Positions 16,811 to 24,626 of a stretch of DNA of 38,779 nt are shown piece by piece. This DNA comes from Pseudomonas fluorescens. GTDB taxonomy: Bacteria; Pseudomonadota; Gammaproteobacteria; Pseudomonadales; Pseudomonadaceae. The stretch's first letter is position 1; each line of letters begins with the position of its first letter. The stretch is taken from assembly GCF_000967965.1 (NCBI RefSeq), contig NZ_LACC01000037.1:1-38779 (forward strand), given 5' to 3'. The notes beneath the pieces are model-generated. The model did not search any database and had not been told where the DNA came from. It saw nothing but the letters and a program-made list of their open reading frames with translations. Made by a program: the position numbers and the translations under genes.

Positions 16811-18265
16811 TCAGGACAAAATGTGATCGGCGGGTTTCAGCGCTCGGGTCAAGCGATGAAAGCTGAAGCTGAATCCCGGAAACATGGCAATCACATGACC
16901 GCTCTTGCTTTGATACCAACTGTGGCAACCACCGGATTTCCACACGGTGCGTTCCATTTCCCGGTGGATCATTTCAGTGTAGGTACGTTCCGCCTCATGG
17001 CGAACTTCGATGCTGCGTAAACCTTGAGTCTTCAAGGTGCGAATGCAATCGAGGATGTAATTCATCTGGGATTCGATGATGAACAGCGCCGAGGTGTGGC
17101 CGATGCCGGTGTTCGGCCCGGTGACGATGAACAGGTTGGGAAAGTCGGGCAGGGCGGTGCCGAGGTAGGCCCGCGGGTATTGCGCCCAGACCTCCTTGAG
17201 GCGGGTGCCGTTCTTGCCCGTTACCGGGTAGGAAATTACCCCGTCGGTGGCATCGTAGCCGGTGGACCAGACGATCAGGTCCAGGTCGATGTGCTGGCCT
17301 TCCAGGGTAACGATGCCAGTTTCGTCGATGGACGCGATGCCTTGCTCGCGGCTGTGCAACGTCACGTTGTCGCGCGCCAGCGCCGGGTACAGCGTGCTGG
17401 ACAGAATCACCCGTTTGCAGCCGATGGTGTAGTCCGGCGTCAGCTTGCACCGCAGTTCGGCGTCCGGTACCTGGCGTTTGAGAAAGCGCAGGGCCTGACG
17501 CTGGACCATGTGCACCGCCGGTTTCGAATACTTGAAGGCAATCACCCGGGTTTCGAATTGCCAGTAGATCCCCCAGCGCAGCAGCTTGTAGGCCGGTTTG
17601 AACCCCAGCAGCCAGCGCTGGAAACGGCCAAAGTTGCGGTCAGCCCGGGGCAGGACCCAGTGGGGCGTGCGCTGGAACACATGCAAGTGCCCGACGTCCG
17701 GGGCGATGGCCGGAATGACCTGGGCCGCACTGGCGCCGCTGCCGACGATGGCCACGCGTTTTTGCCGGTAGTCGTAGCGGTGATCCCAGTTGTTGGTGTG
17801 GAACGTCTTGCCCTGGAAGCGTTCCTGTCCATCGAAGCGAGGGACCACCGGTTGACTCAGGGGCCCGGTCGCATTGATCAGGAACTGCGCGCAAAAGGTG
17901 CCTTTGCCGGCGGTGTACACCGTCCAGCGTTTGTTGGTGTCGTCCCATTCGACGCGCTCGACATTGGCGCCCAGTTCCACCTTGTCCCGCAGGCCGAAGT
18001 GTTCCACCACGTGGCGGGTGTAGCGGTGCAGTTCGGCCTGTTCGGCGAACATTTGTGTCCAGCGATACGGAGCAAAAGACAGGGAGTACAGCGGCGAGGG
18101 CACGTCGACTGCCGCGCCGGGGTAGGTATTCTGGCACCAGGTGCCACCGAAGAAATCCCGCCGCTCCAGCAGGCGAAAATCGTCGATGCCGGCCTTGAGC
18201 AAATTGATTGCTGCACATTGGCCGCCAAACCCGCTGCCGATGATCAATACTTGAAAGGTCTGCAT
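16811..18265 (-). CDS. Type I Baeyer-Villiger flavin monooxygenase
   Basis: Predicted 484-residue FAD/NADPH enzyme. The ATG at 18265 is preceded by GAGGAGG. It shows the FAD dinucleotide motif GSGFGG (residues 10-15), FFGGTWCQNTYPG (38-50), the BVMO fingerprint FQGKTFHTNNWD (150-161) and the NADPH motif GSGASA (175-180). The fingerprint with His156 and Trp160 separates it from plain N-hydroxylating flavin monooxygenases. Such enzymes insert oxygen beside a ketone carbonyl to make an ester or lactone. The hydrolase gene 22 bases downstream would complete a ketone-degrading pair. The ketone itself cannot be deduced. Confidence 0.9.
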   Translation of the reverse strand: MQTFQVLIIGSGFGGQCAAINLLKAGIDDFRLLERRDFFGGTWCQNTYPGAAVDVPSPLYSLSFAPYRWTQMFAEQAELHRYTRHVVEHFGLRDKVELGANVERVEWDDTNKRWTVYTAGKGTFCAQFLINATGPLSQPVVPRFDGQERFQGKTFHTNNWDHRYDYRQKRVAIVGSGASAAQVIPAIAPDVGHLHVFQRTPHWVLPRADRNFGRFQRWLLGFKPAYKLLRWGIYWQFETRVIAFKYSKPAVHMVQRQALRFLKRQVPDAELRCKLTPDYTIGCKRVILSSTLYPALARDNVTLHSREQGIASIDETGIVTLEGQHIDLDLIVWSTGYDATDGVISYPVTGKNGTRLKEVWAQYPRAYLGTALPDFPNLFIVTGPNTGIGHTSALFIIESQMNYILDCIRTLKTQGLRSIEVRHEAERTYTEMIHREMERTVWKSGGCHSWYQSKSGHVIAMFPGFSFSFHRLTRALKPADHILS

Positions 18266-18463
18266 GGGCCTCCTCTTATGGTCATCGATCAACCCCTTCT
18301 TTCATGTATAGCCGTTTCTGGGGCGAGGCTTTTGCTTTTATGCGAGCGTGATGTCGCGATATTCAGCCCGTCAGCCAGTGATGGCTATTTAATCTCGCCC
18401 TGATAGACTCCAGCGTACAGGCACAGGCTGTAATCGCATTCCGTCGAGTGGCACAGAGGCCCT

Positions 18464-19537
18464 ATGACAAAAACGGGAGGAAAGGGATTTTCATTGGCCA
18501 GGAGGCTCTATACATCGCGGACCCTGGGGCTGGCCCTGGGGTTGGTGTGTGTGAGCGTGGCAATGTATCCGCTCGATCCGGCGCCCTGGGTCTGGGGCTT
18601 CATGTGGTTCAATGGCCTGGTCTGGCCGCATCTGGCTTACCAATGGGCGCGCCGGGCCAGGACGCCCTATCATGCCGAACACCGCAATCTGCTGATCGAT
18701 GCCTTTCTCGGCGGCTTCTGGATTGCTGCGATGCAATTCAATCCACTGCCCAGCGCGACCACCATTTCCATGATGGCCATGAACAACGTGGCCATAGGCG
18801 GCTTGCGCTTCCTGCTGGCCGGGACGGCCGCGCAAATCCTGGGCGTGGGCGTAGGCCTGCAGATTTTCGCCCCGGCGTTCATTCCTGCCACCAGCGCGGT
18901 GCAGCTCTATGCCTGTTTGCCGTTGCTGTGCCTGTATCCGCTGGCGCTGGGCTGGATCTGCTTCCGCCAGGCCCATACCCTCGGCTGTCAGAAGCGTGAA
19001 CTGCTGGCACTGAGCCGCACCGACAGCCTGACAGGCCTGCTGAACCACGGCACCTGGAAGGACCAGCTGGAGATCGAGTTCCAGCGTTGCAAACGCCAGC
19101 AAAAAGGTGGAGCGATCGCCCTGATCGACATCGACCATTTCAAAGCCATCAACGATACCTACGGGCATGTTGCCGGCGACATCGTCTTGCGTCAGTTGAG
19201 CAAAATGCTCAAGCAGAACCTGCGAGCGACCGATGTAGCAGGGCGCTACGGCGGTGACGAGTTCTGCGTGATCCTTCCGGACCTGCCCCTGAACCGCGCC
19301 GTCGCCGTCATGGATGCCCTGCGCGATCGCTTCGCCACCTTGGGCTACGAGCAGAACCCGGCGCTGAAAGTCAGCCTGAGCATTGGAATGGCGTCCTTCA
19401 ACCCGGCCCATGCCGACGCGACGCTTTGGCTCAATGACGCCGATCATGCGCTATACGAAGCCAAGACCACCGGGCGCAATCGAGTGATCTGCTGCGGGAA
19501 CGGGAAACCCTATCGCGAACTGCTCGACTCGGTGTGA
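18464..19537 (+). CDS. MASE2-GGDEF diguanylate cyclase
   Basis: Predicted 357-residue inner-membrane enzyme that makes cyclic di-GMP from two GTP. The first ~170 residues form a hydrophobic MASE2-type sensory region (PWVWGFMWFNGLVWPHLAYQ, FLGGFWIAAMQFNP), as in the AdrA/DgcC family. The GGDEF domain follows (LSRTDSLTGLLNH, DIDHFKAINDTYGH) with the active-site motif GGDEF at 263-267. An inhibitory I-site RATD sits five residues before it (254-257), so product feedback is expected. The start at 18464 has AGAGG upstream. It stands alone between the monooxygenase operon (divergent) and a REP. The signal sensed is unknown. Confidence 0.92.
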   Translation: MTKTGGKGFSLARRLYTSRTLGLALGLVCVSVAMYPLDPAPWVWGFMWFNGLVWPHLAYQWARRARTPYHAEHRNLLIDAFLGGFWIAAMQFNPLPSATTISMMAMNNVAIGGLRFLLAGTAAQILGVGVGLQIFAPAFIPATSAVQLYACLPLLCLYPLALGWICFRQAHTLGCQKRELLALSRTDSLTGLLNHGTWKDQLEIEFQRCKRQQKGGAIALIDIDHFKAINDTYGHVAGDIVLRQLSKMLKQNLRATDVAGRYGGDEFCVILPDLPLNRAVAVMDALRDRFATLGYEQNPALKVSLSIGMASFNPAHADATLWLNDADHALYEAKTTGRNRVICCGNGKPYRELLDSV

Positions 19538-19551
19538 CTGTCTAGCGCAAG

Positions 19552-19604
19552 ACCTGCGGGAGCGAGCTTGCTCCGGGCGGCGATCCGACGAAAGCGGTGT
19601 GTCG
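19552..19604. repeat. Single REP element
   Basis: CCTGCGGGAGCGAGCTTGCTCCGGGCGG-like core followed by GGTGTGTC, typical of the Pseudomonas REPs here but without an inverted partner. It fills most of the gap between the convergent cyclase and decarboxylase genes. Confidence 0.7.
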
Positions 19605-19614
19605 GTTTAAACCG

Positions 19615-20484
19615 TCACTCCTTGACGCTCATGAACTCCTCCGCGAAGCGGATGTATTCCTCGGGTTGCGTGTAGGTGTGTGTCAGCTCGGTGGCGCTCA
19701 GGTCCGATGTCTGGGTGAGGATCTGGCGTTGCTCGCGCAGGCTGTCGTAGGTCGCCTTGATCGCGGCGAAGTACGCGCCATGGCCGTCGATGGTCACGCG
19801 CACACCCAGTTCGGCCAGGCGCTTGTCATCGCGTAGCAGCGGGTTGCCGTAGGTCACCAGCATCAGCGGCACGCTCAGGTGCTCGGCGATCTGCTCCAGA
19901 TGGTCGAAGTCCTTGATACCCACCATGCAGATCCCGTCGGCGCCAGCGCTCTGGTATTGCCGGGTGCGGCTGATGATTTCCTGCACCGGCAGAATCCCGG
20001 CATGGGTGCGGGCGATGATTGCCATTTCCGAATCGCAGCGGGCTTCGAGCGCAGCGCGGATCTTGCCGACACCTTCGGCGACCGTGATCAGGTCGGTGGA
20101 TTTGCGGCCGAACTGCGCGGGCAGCAGGGTGTCTTCGATGGTCAGCGCGGCGACGCCAGCACGTTCGAGTTCGACGATGGTACGCATGACGTTGAGCGCG
20201 TTGCCGTAGCCGTGGTCGGCGTCGGCGATCACCGGCAACTGGGCGACACGGCCGATGCGGGTGGCCTGTTCAGCGAATTCGCTGAGGGTGATCAGGGCAA
20301 AGTCGGGGGCGCCCAGCACTTGCAGCGAGGCGACCGAACCCCCGAGGATCCCGACTTCGAAGCCCAGGTCGGCGGCGATGCGGGCCGACATCGGGTCGAA
20401 CACCGAGGCCGTGTGGTAGCAGGTGTTGGAGGCGAACAGTTGGCGAAAATTGCGCCGCAAATCTTGATGGGAAAGCCTGGACAT
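19615..20484 (-). CDS. Oxaloacetate decarboxylase, isocitrate lyase/PEP mutase superfamily
   Basis: Predicted 289-residue cytosolic enzyme. The ATG at 20484 gives the family's usual N-terminus (SRLSHQDLRRNFRQL); an upstream in-frame start at 20529 has no good ribosome site. The barrel carries LGGSVAS near residue 48, the metal-binding ADADHGYGN (Asp88, Asp90), TIEDT (116-120) and IDGHGAYFAAIKATYD with His235. His235 is the residue that marks P. aeruginosa PA4872-type oxaloacetate decarboxylases, and the KKCGH motif of true isocitrate lyases is absent. It should convert oxaloacetate to pyruvate plus CO2. It lies downstream of aruG on the same strand with a 142-base gap, so cotranscription is possible but not shown. 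Confidence 0.88.
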   Translation of the reverse strand: MSRLSHQDLRRNFRQLFASNTCYHTASVFDPMSARIAADLGFEVGILGGSVASLQVLGAPDFALITLSEFAEQATRIGRVAQLPVIADADHGYGNALNVMRTIVELERAGVAALTIEDTLLPAQFGRKSTDLITVAEGVGKIRAALEARCDSEMAIIARTHAGILPVQEIISRTRQYQSAGADGICMVGIKDFDHLEQIAEHLSVPLMLVTYGNPLLRDDKRLAELGVRVTIDGHGAYFAAIKATYDSLREQRQILTQTSDLSATELTHTYTQPEEYIRFAEEFMSVKE

Positions 20485-20626
20485 ATGAGTTCCACCAATG
20501 GAATGGAAGGGCTTGAGCAAAAGTGTCAACGCCGAAGAAATAAAAGGCTATCACGCGCGCCGGGGGAGAATGATGACGAATTTGCTGGGTTAGGCCGATT
20601 GACGTCGCAGCGATGGAACTGATCAG

Positions 20627-21661
20627 TCACGCCGCCACGGCCTGTTGCCGTTGGTCAAGCAGCGGCACGGCGCGCACCGAATCTCCGGGCTGCAGCTGCA
20701 AGCGCTTGGCGGTCAGGCGATCAACCACCAGGCTGTTGCCCACCTGGCGGGCCGGGGCGCAGGTAATGCGACAGTTTTCCAGGCGGCGGTTGTGAATCAG
20801 CCAGAGGGGCGCTTTATCGTCCTTCGAGCCGATGGCAAGTGACAGCGGTCGGCTGTCGCGCACGGTGCGGATCCCGGAAACCGGGGCTTCGATGACCGGT
20901 CCGCCGTCGAAGATATCGATGTAGCCCTTGTGGGCAAACCCCTCGGCGCTGAGGGTTTTCAGGGCCGGCTCGGTGTTCGGGTGGGCCTTGCCGATCACTG
21001 CCTGGGCCTGTTCGGTGAGCAGGCAGGTGTACAGCGGCTGGCGCGGCATCAGTTCGGCGATGAAAGATTTGTTGCCCAGCCCGGACAAGTGATCGGCGTG
21101 GCGGAAATCCATCTTGAAAAAATGCCGGCCGAGGCTGTCCCAGAACGGCGAGCCGCCTTGTTCGTCGGCGCTGCCGCGTAGTTCGGCGATGAGCCGGTTG
21201 CCGAACAGCTGGGTAAACTCGGCCACAAACAACAGGCGCCCGAGGGAAAGCAAACGGCCGTTGCTGCCCTGGCGCTGATCGGGGCGCAGGTACAACGAGC
21301 AGACTTCCGATTGCCCGGTCAATTCATTACTCAGGAACAGGGTCGGGATCTGGCGCTGGATACCCAGGTCCGCCGAAGCACTGACCGTCAGTCCGACCCG
21401 ATAGTTGTACCAGGGCTCGCGCAGACCGACGCCCCCCGTCAGGGCGCTGACGCCCACCACTTGTTGCTCGTCGTCCTCGAGCACGAACAGGTAGTCGGCA
21501 TCGGCCCGATCGACTTGCCCGGCGAAGGTGCGTTGGGCCCAGCGAATCCGGTGGGCCAGGCGTTCTTCATCGGCCGGCAGGCTGGTAAGCCCCGGAACGG
21601 CCTGGCGCACCAGCGTGAACAGGGCGGGCAGGTCGGTGATCTGAACCGGACGGACAATCAT
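20627..21661 (-). CDS. aruG: Arginine N-succinyltransferase beta subunit
   Basis: Predicted 344-residue subunit of the enzyme that succinylates arginine (and ornithine) with succinyl-CoA, the first step of the AST/aru pathway. The ATG at 21661 follows AAGGAA. It begins MIVRPVQITDLPALF and contains LREPWYNYRVGLTVSAS, SEVCSLYLRPDQR, SPFWDSLGRHFFKMDF, FIAELMPRQPLYT and YIDIFDGGPVIEA, all typical of AruG/AstA chains. It follows aruF by 49 bases. The other pathway genes (aruC, aruD, aruB, aruE) are absent from this window, which is unlike the compact aru operon of P. aeruginosa. Confidence 0.9.
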   Translation of the reverse strand: MIVRPVQITDLPALFTLVRQAVPGLTSLPADEERLAHRIRWAQRTFAGQVDRADADYLFVLEDDEQQVVGVSALTGGVGLREPWYNYRVGLTVSASADLGIQRQIPTLFLSNELTGQSEVCSLYLRPDQRQGSNGRLLSLGRLLFVAEFTQLFGNRLIAELRGSADEQGGSPFWDSLGRHFFKMDFRHADHLSGLGNKSFIAELMPRQPLYTCLLTEQAQAVIGKAHPNTEPALKTLSAEGFAHKGYIDIFDGGPVIEAPVSGIRTVRDSRPLSLAIGSKDDKAPLWLIHNRRLENCRITCAPARQVGNSLVVDRLTAKRLQLQPGDSVRAVPLLDQRQQAVAA

Positions 21662-21710
21662 GCGGCTGTTCCTTGTGCGCGTGTGCTCTGGCGTTGAATC
21701 TGGTGAGCGT

Positions 21711-22727
21711 TCACAGGGCAACCAGCCTGATCGTGCTGCCCTCGGTCACCTTCAGCGCCTCGCACATGACGGCGTCCAGCGTCACGGGTTGCCCGGGGAT
21801 GTAATCAAGATCGGCGACGATGGCCCGATACTCGTTCAAGGACTCGTTGCTCACCAGAAAGCTGCCACGGGCATCGATCACCGGGCCAAGCTGCGTTACG
21901 CCGCACTGGCTGTGGGCGATGGAGCGAATGCCCGCGGTGCGCGCATAGAGCGTCGGGCCGCCATCGAACAGATCGATGTAGCTGTTGGTTTCGAAACCTT
22001 CCCGTTCGAGGATATCGAAGGCTTCCTGGCCATCGGGGTGGATGCTGCCGATGCAGTCCTGTGCCGCCTGGGGCAGCATGGGCACGTAGATCGGATACTG
22101 CGGCATCAGTTCGGCGAGAAAGGTGCGGCTCTGCAGGCCGCAAAGCCGTTCGGCCTCGACGTAGGGCAAGTCGAAGAAATGCTTGCCCACGGCGTCCCAA
22201 AATGGCGAGTGGCCTTCATCACTGCTGTAGCCGACGATTTCGGTGATCACCGTGTCGGAAAAACGCCGGGCGTGGGCGGCGATGAACAACAGGCGCGCCC
22301 GCGACAGCAGTTCGGAATGCGCGCTGCGCACCCGCGCGGCGTCGATATGAAAGCCCCGCAGCAATGTGTGGCCACTGAGGTCGTGACACAACGACAGGGC
22401 CGGTACGCCGTGCTCGATGTTCAGTTCCCGCGAGGCACTGTTGAAGTGCCGGTTGCGCAGGCTGTAGAACGGCTCGTCGTACCCGGCCGTGGCGAGGATT
22501 TCCGAGCAGCCGACCAGGTGTCGTGTCGTCAGGTCTTCGAGTACAAAGAAATAGTTTTCCGGGCCATGAGCCTGAACGTCCTTTTCGAACGAGGCACAGG
22601 AATCGAGGATTTTTCCGCGTAACCGTTCGCTGTCGTCGGGCAGGGACGTGACGCCCACGAGGCTTTCACGGGCGAGCCTCTGCAACTGGGGCAGGTCGGC
22701 CAACTCGACTGGACGCAAGACCAGCAT
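21711..22727 (-). CDS. aruF: Arginine/ornithine N-succinyltransferase alpha subunit
   Basis: Predicted 338-residue partner of AruG. It begins MLVLRPVELADLPQLQRLA after AGGAG and contains LPDDSERL, GYDEPFYSLRN, HVLSLC-like LSLCHDLSGHTLL, SPFWDAVGKHFFDLPY, FLAELMPQYPIYVP and YIDLFDGGPTLYAR. The last two blocks are shared with aruG, showing their common ancestry. It is the first gene of the pair. A 6-base-stem hairpin (TTCGGC 22751-22756 with GCCGAA 22764-22769) lies about 24 bases upstream of the start in the leader. I find no ArgR-type operator in the 560 bases upstream, in contrast to the aotJ-like gene at 27.3 kb. It may be a second copy of the main aruFG. Confidence 0.9.
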   Translation of the reverse strand: MLVLRPVELADLPQLQRLARESLVGVTSLPDDSERLRGKILDSCASFEKDVQAHGPENYFFVLEDLTTRHLVGCSEILATAGYDEPFYSLRNRHFNSASRELNIEHGVPALSLCHDLSGHTLLRGFHIDAARVRSAHSELLSRARLLFIAAHARRFSDTVITEIVGYSSDEGHSPFWDAVGKHFFDLPYVEAERLCGLQSRTFLAELMPQYPIYVPMLPQAAQDCIGSIHPDGQEAFDILEREGFETNSYIDLFDGGPTLYARTAGIRSIAHSQCGVTQLGPVIDARGSFLVSNESLNEYRAIVADLDYIPGQPVTLDAVMCEALKVTEGSTIRLVAL

Positions 22728-23291
22728 GGAGACACTCCTGTATCAAACGATTCGGCGGTTTGAGCCGAACCTGACTATCACTGTCGGTTTTTCCACACAT
22801 TTAATCGGTGGTCATCTGAACATTGTCAGGCGCCACTCTTTTTCTTGTCGGATGTTTCTTGGGATGGACCGCATTAAACGAGGAACAGGCGGTTCGGCCG
22901 CAGGCGGGGCCTGGCCAGGCGCTTTGATCGGGTGTTCGAGAAAAGGCATCCGGGCTCCTGCTGGATGAGCGTGGCAAGTGTTTTAACAGTCCGTTGAAAG
23001 GAGTATTTAATCATCGCGTACTGCCTGTCTAGTGAATTTTCGTGTGGTCTGCTCGTGCCCGAAAAAGGGGCGAAATGCCTGTGCCAAAGGGCTACGGCGA
23101 TGTCGTAAAGTCTTGTAGGTGATTGCCTGCGTTGCGGTCAGCCATGACAGAAAATCTGGCAGGAAATGGCTGAAGGAATCCGTTTCAAACAGGAAAATTA
23201 AACAGCACCCGGGCCTGCTGTGTTGCGGCACAATTGCGCGATGACGGTCACCTGACGCCGTCGTTTCTTTCCATCTTAAGAGTGATTGCTG
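22728..23291. other. Divergent promoter region, no gene recognised
   Basis: A 564-base spacer between divergent aruF and the cobF-linked gene, more AT-rich than the genes. It holds the aruF leader hairpin (22751-22769) and a 7-base inverted repeat (CAGCCAT 23139-23145 with ATGGCTG 23166-23172). I looked for a cobalamin riboswitch before the cob gene and saw no B12-box-like conserved core. Short open frames here lack ribosome sites and recognisable domains. Confidence 0.5.
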
Positions 23292-23864
23292 GTGCAGGCG
23301 ACCCGTTTAACCCTGATTTGTCATGCTCGAACCGTCGCACAGAAATTGGCGCGTTTTCCTCTGGACGAAGCTCTGGAGATGGATTGGCAAGCGCTCAGGC
23401 TTTCCCGTTGCAATCAGTTCAAGGGCGCTCCGCGTCTTGTCTGCGGCCCGGAGTTGCGCACCCGGCAAACCGCTGAACTGTTCGGCAGTTCAGCGGAGAT
23501 TGTCGACGCACTGAGGGATTGCGACTTCGGACGTTGGAGCGGTGTGCGCATCGGTGAGCTGCAAAAAAATGCAGCCCAGGCGCTCCAGTATTGGTTGGTG
23601 GACCCGGCGTCGGCACCCCACGGTGGTGAGTCGGTGCTGCAACTGGAGGAACGGTTGGGCGCGTGGCTGACAACGTTGCAGTCGACACCCGGGCACATCG
23701 TGGCCATTACCCATCCCTTTGTCATCCGCGCCGCGCTGGCGCAGGTGTTGCAGGGGGCAGCGTCCAACCTGATCGACGTCGAACCCCTGTCGGCTGTCGA
23801 GTTACGGTTCCATGGCCGCTGGCGACTGCGCTTGCCGGGCACCGACCCCGAGGACTTGCTGTGA
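23292..23864 (+). CDS. Histidine-phosphatase-superfamily protein with altered RHG motif, coupled to cobF
   Basis: Predicted 190-residue protein of the phosphoglycerate-mutase-like fold (the CobC/alpha-ribazole phosphatase type by context). I chose the GTG at 23292 because it gives the N-terminus MQATRLTLICHART and lies nine bases from AAGAG; a TTG at 23286 is the alternative. The motif normally reading R-H-G is C-H-A here (LICHART, His11). The later elements are present: CGPELRTRQTAE, DCDFGRWSG, HGGESVLQLEERL and the second His in ITHPFVIRAALA. It may be a weak or repurposed phosphatase. Its stop overlaps the cobF start (TGATG at 23862-23866), implying a role tied to cobalamin synthesis. Confidence 0.8.
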   Translation: MQATRLTLICHARTVAQKLARFPLDEALEMDWQALRLSRCNQFKGAPRLVCGPELRTRQTAELFGSSAEIVDALRDCDFGRWSGVRIGELQKNAAQALQYWLVDPASAPHGGESVLQLEERLGAWLTTLQSTPGHIVAITHPFVIRAALAQVLQGAASNLIDVEPLSAVELRFHGRWRLRLPGTDPEDLL

Positions 23865-24619
23865 TGAAAAAACTTCTGGTCATCGGGATCGGTGCCGGCA
23901 ATCCCGACTACATCACCATGCAAGCGGTGAAGGCGCTGAATCAGGTCGATGTTTTTTTTCTCATGGACAAGGGCCAGAGCAAAGACAAACTCATCGATCT
24001 GCGCCGCGAGATTTGCGAACGCTATATCACCGACCCTGATTATCGTTTTGTCGAAGCCAGCAGCCCTGAGCGCGAGCGTGGTGAGGTGGACTACAAGACC
24101 AGTGTCGACGACTTGAACCTGGCCAAACAACAGACCTTCGAACGGCTGATCAATGAAGAACTGTCCGACAGCCAGTGTGGTGGTTTCCTGGTGTGGGGAG
24201 ACCCTGCACTGTACGACAGCACCATCCGGATCCTTCAGGCGATCCAGGCCTCGGGCGCCTGCGGGTTCGAGTTCGAGGTGATCCCCGGCATTACCAGCGT
24301 CCAGGCGTTGGCGGCCCGACACAAGGTGCCGCTCAACCAGATTGGCCGCTCCGTTGAAATCACCACCGGCCGGCGTCTGGCGGCAGGGCAGGTGAGCGAT
24401 GCCGACAGCCTGGTGGTGATGCTCGATGCCCAGGATGCTTACCAGCAGGTGGTGGATCAGGACACCGAGATTTACTGGGGGGCCTATCTGGGGACGCCGG
24501 ATGAAATCCTGATCCGCGGCAAGCTCAAGGATGTTGCGGATGAAATCGAACGGGTGCGCAAGGCGGCGCGGCTGGCCAATGGCTGGATCATGGATACCTA
24601 TTTATTGCGCAAGCCTTGA
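23864..24619 (+). CDS. cobF: Precorrin-6A synthase (deacetylating)
   Basis: Predicted 251-residue SAM-dependent methyltransferase of aerobic cobalamin synthesis; CobF methylates C-1 of the corrin ring and removes the acetyl group. It begins KKLLVIGIGAGNPDYITMQA, the usual SAM/tetrapyrrole methyltransferase opening, with GGFLVWGDPALYDSTIRIL near residue 105 and VIPGITSVQALAARHK near 140, both typical of the family. An in-frame GTG at 23861 is a possible alternative start. It is translationally coupled to the phosphatase-like gene. The other cob genes are not in the window, so cobF is separated from the rest of the pathway at this locus. Confidence 0.93.
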   Translation: MKKLLVIGIGAGNPDYITMQAVKALNQVDVFFLMDKGQSKDKLIDLRREICERYITDPDYRFVEASSPERERGEVDYKTSVDDLNLAKQQTFERLINEELSDSQCGGFLVWGDPALYDSTIRILQAIQASGACGFEFEVIPGITSVQALAARHKVPLNQIGRSVEITTGRRLAAGQVSDADSLVVMLDAQDAYQQVVDQDTEIYWGAYLGTPDEILIRGKLKDVADEIERVRKAARLANGWIMDTYLLRKP

Positions 24620-24626
24620 GTACACC

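Noticed and set aside
17024..18403. Long plus-strand frame opposite the Baeyer-Villiger monooxygenase
   Set aside because: It is a shadow of a gene with complete FAD and BVMO motifs; the antisense product shows no recognisable features.
19615..20484. Isocitrate lyase or methylisocitrate lyase
   Set aside because: The KKCGH motif is absent, and His235 with the overall length fits the oxaloacetate decarboxylase branch.
23007..23231. 74-codon minus-strand frame in the aruF/cobF spacer
   Set aside because: No ribosome site or recognisable domain; the region is better read as promoter DNA.
22728..23291. Cobalamin riboswitch ahead of the cobF-linked gene
   Set aside because: I looked for a B12-box-like conserved core and did not find one; only short inverted repeats are present.
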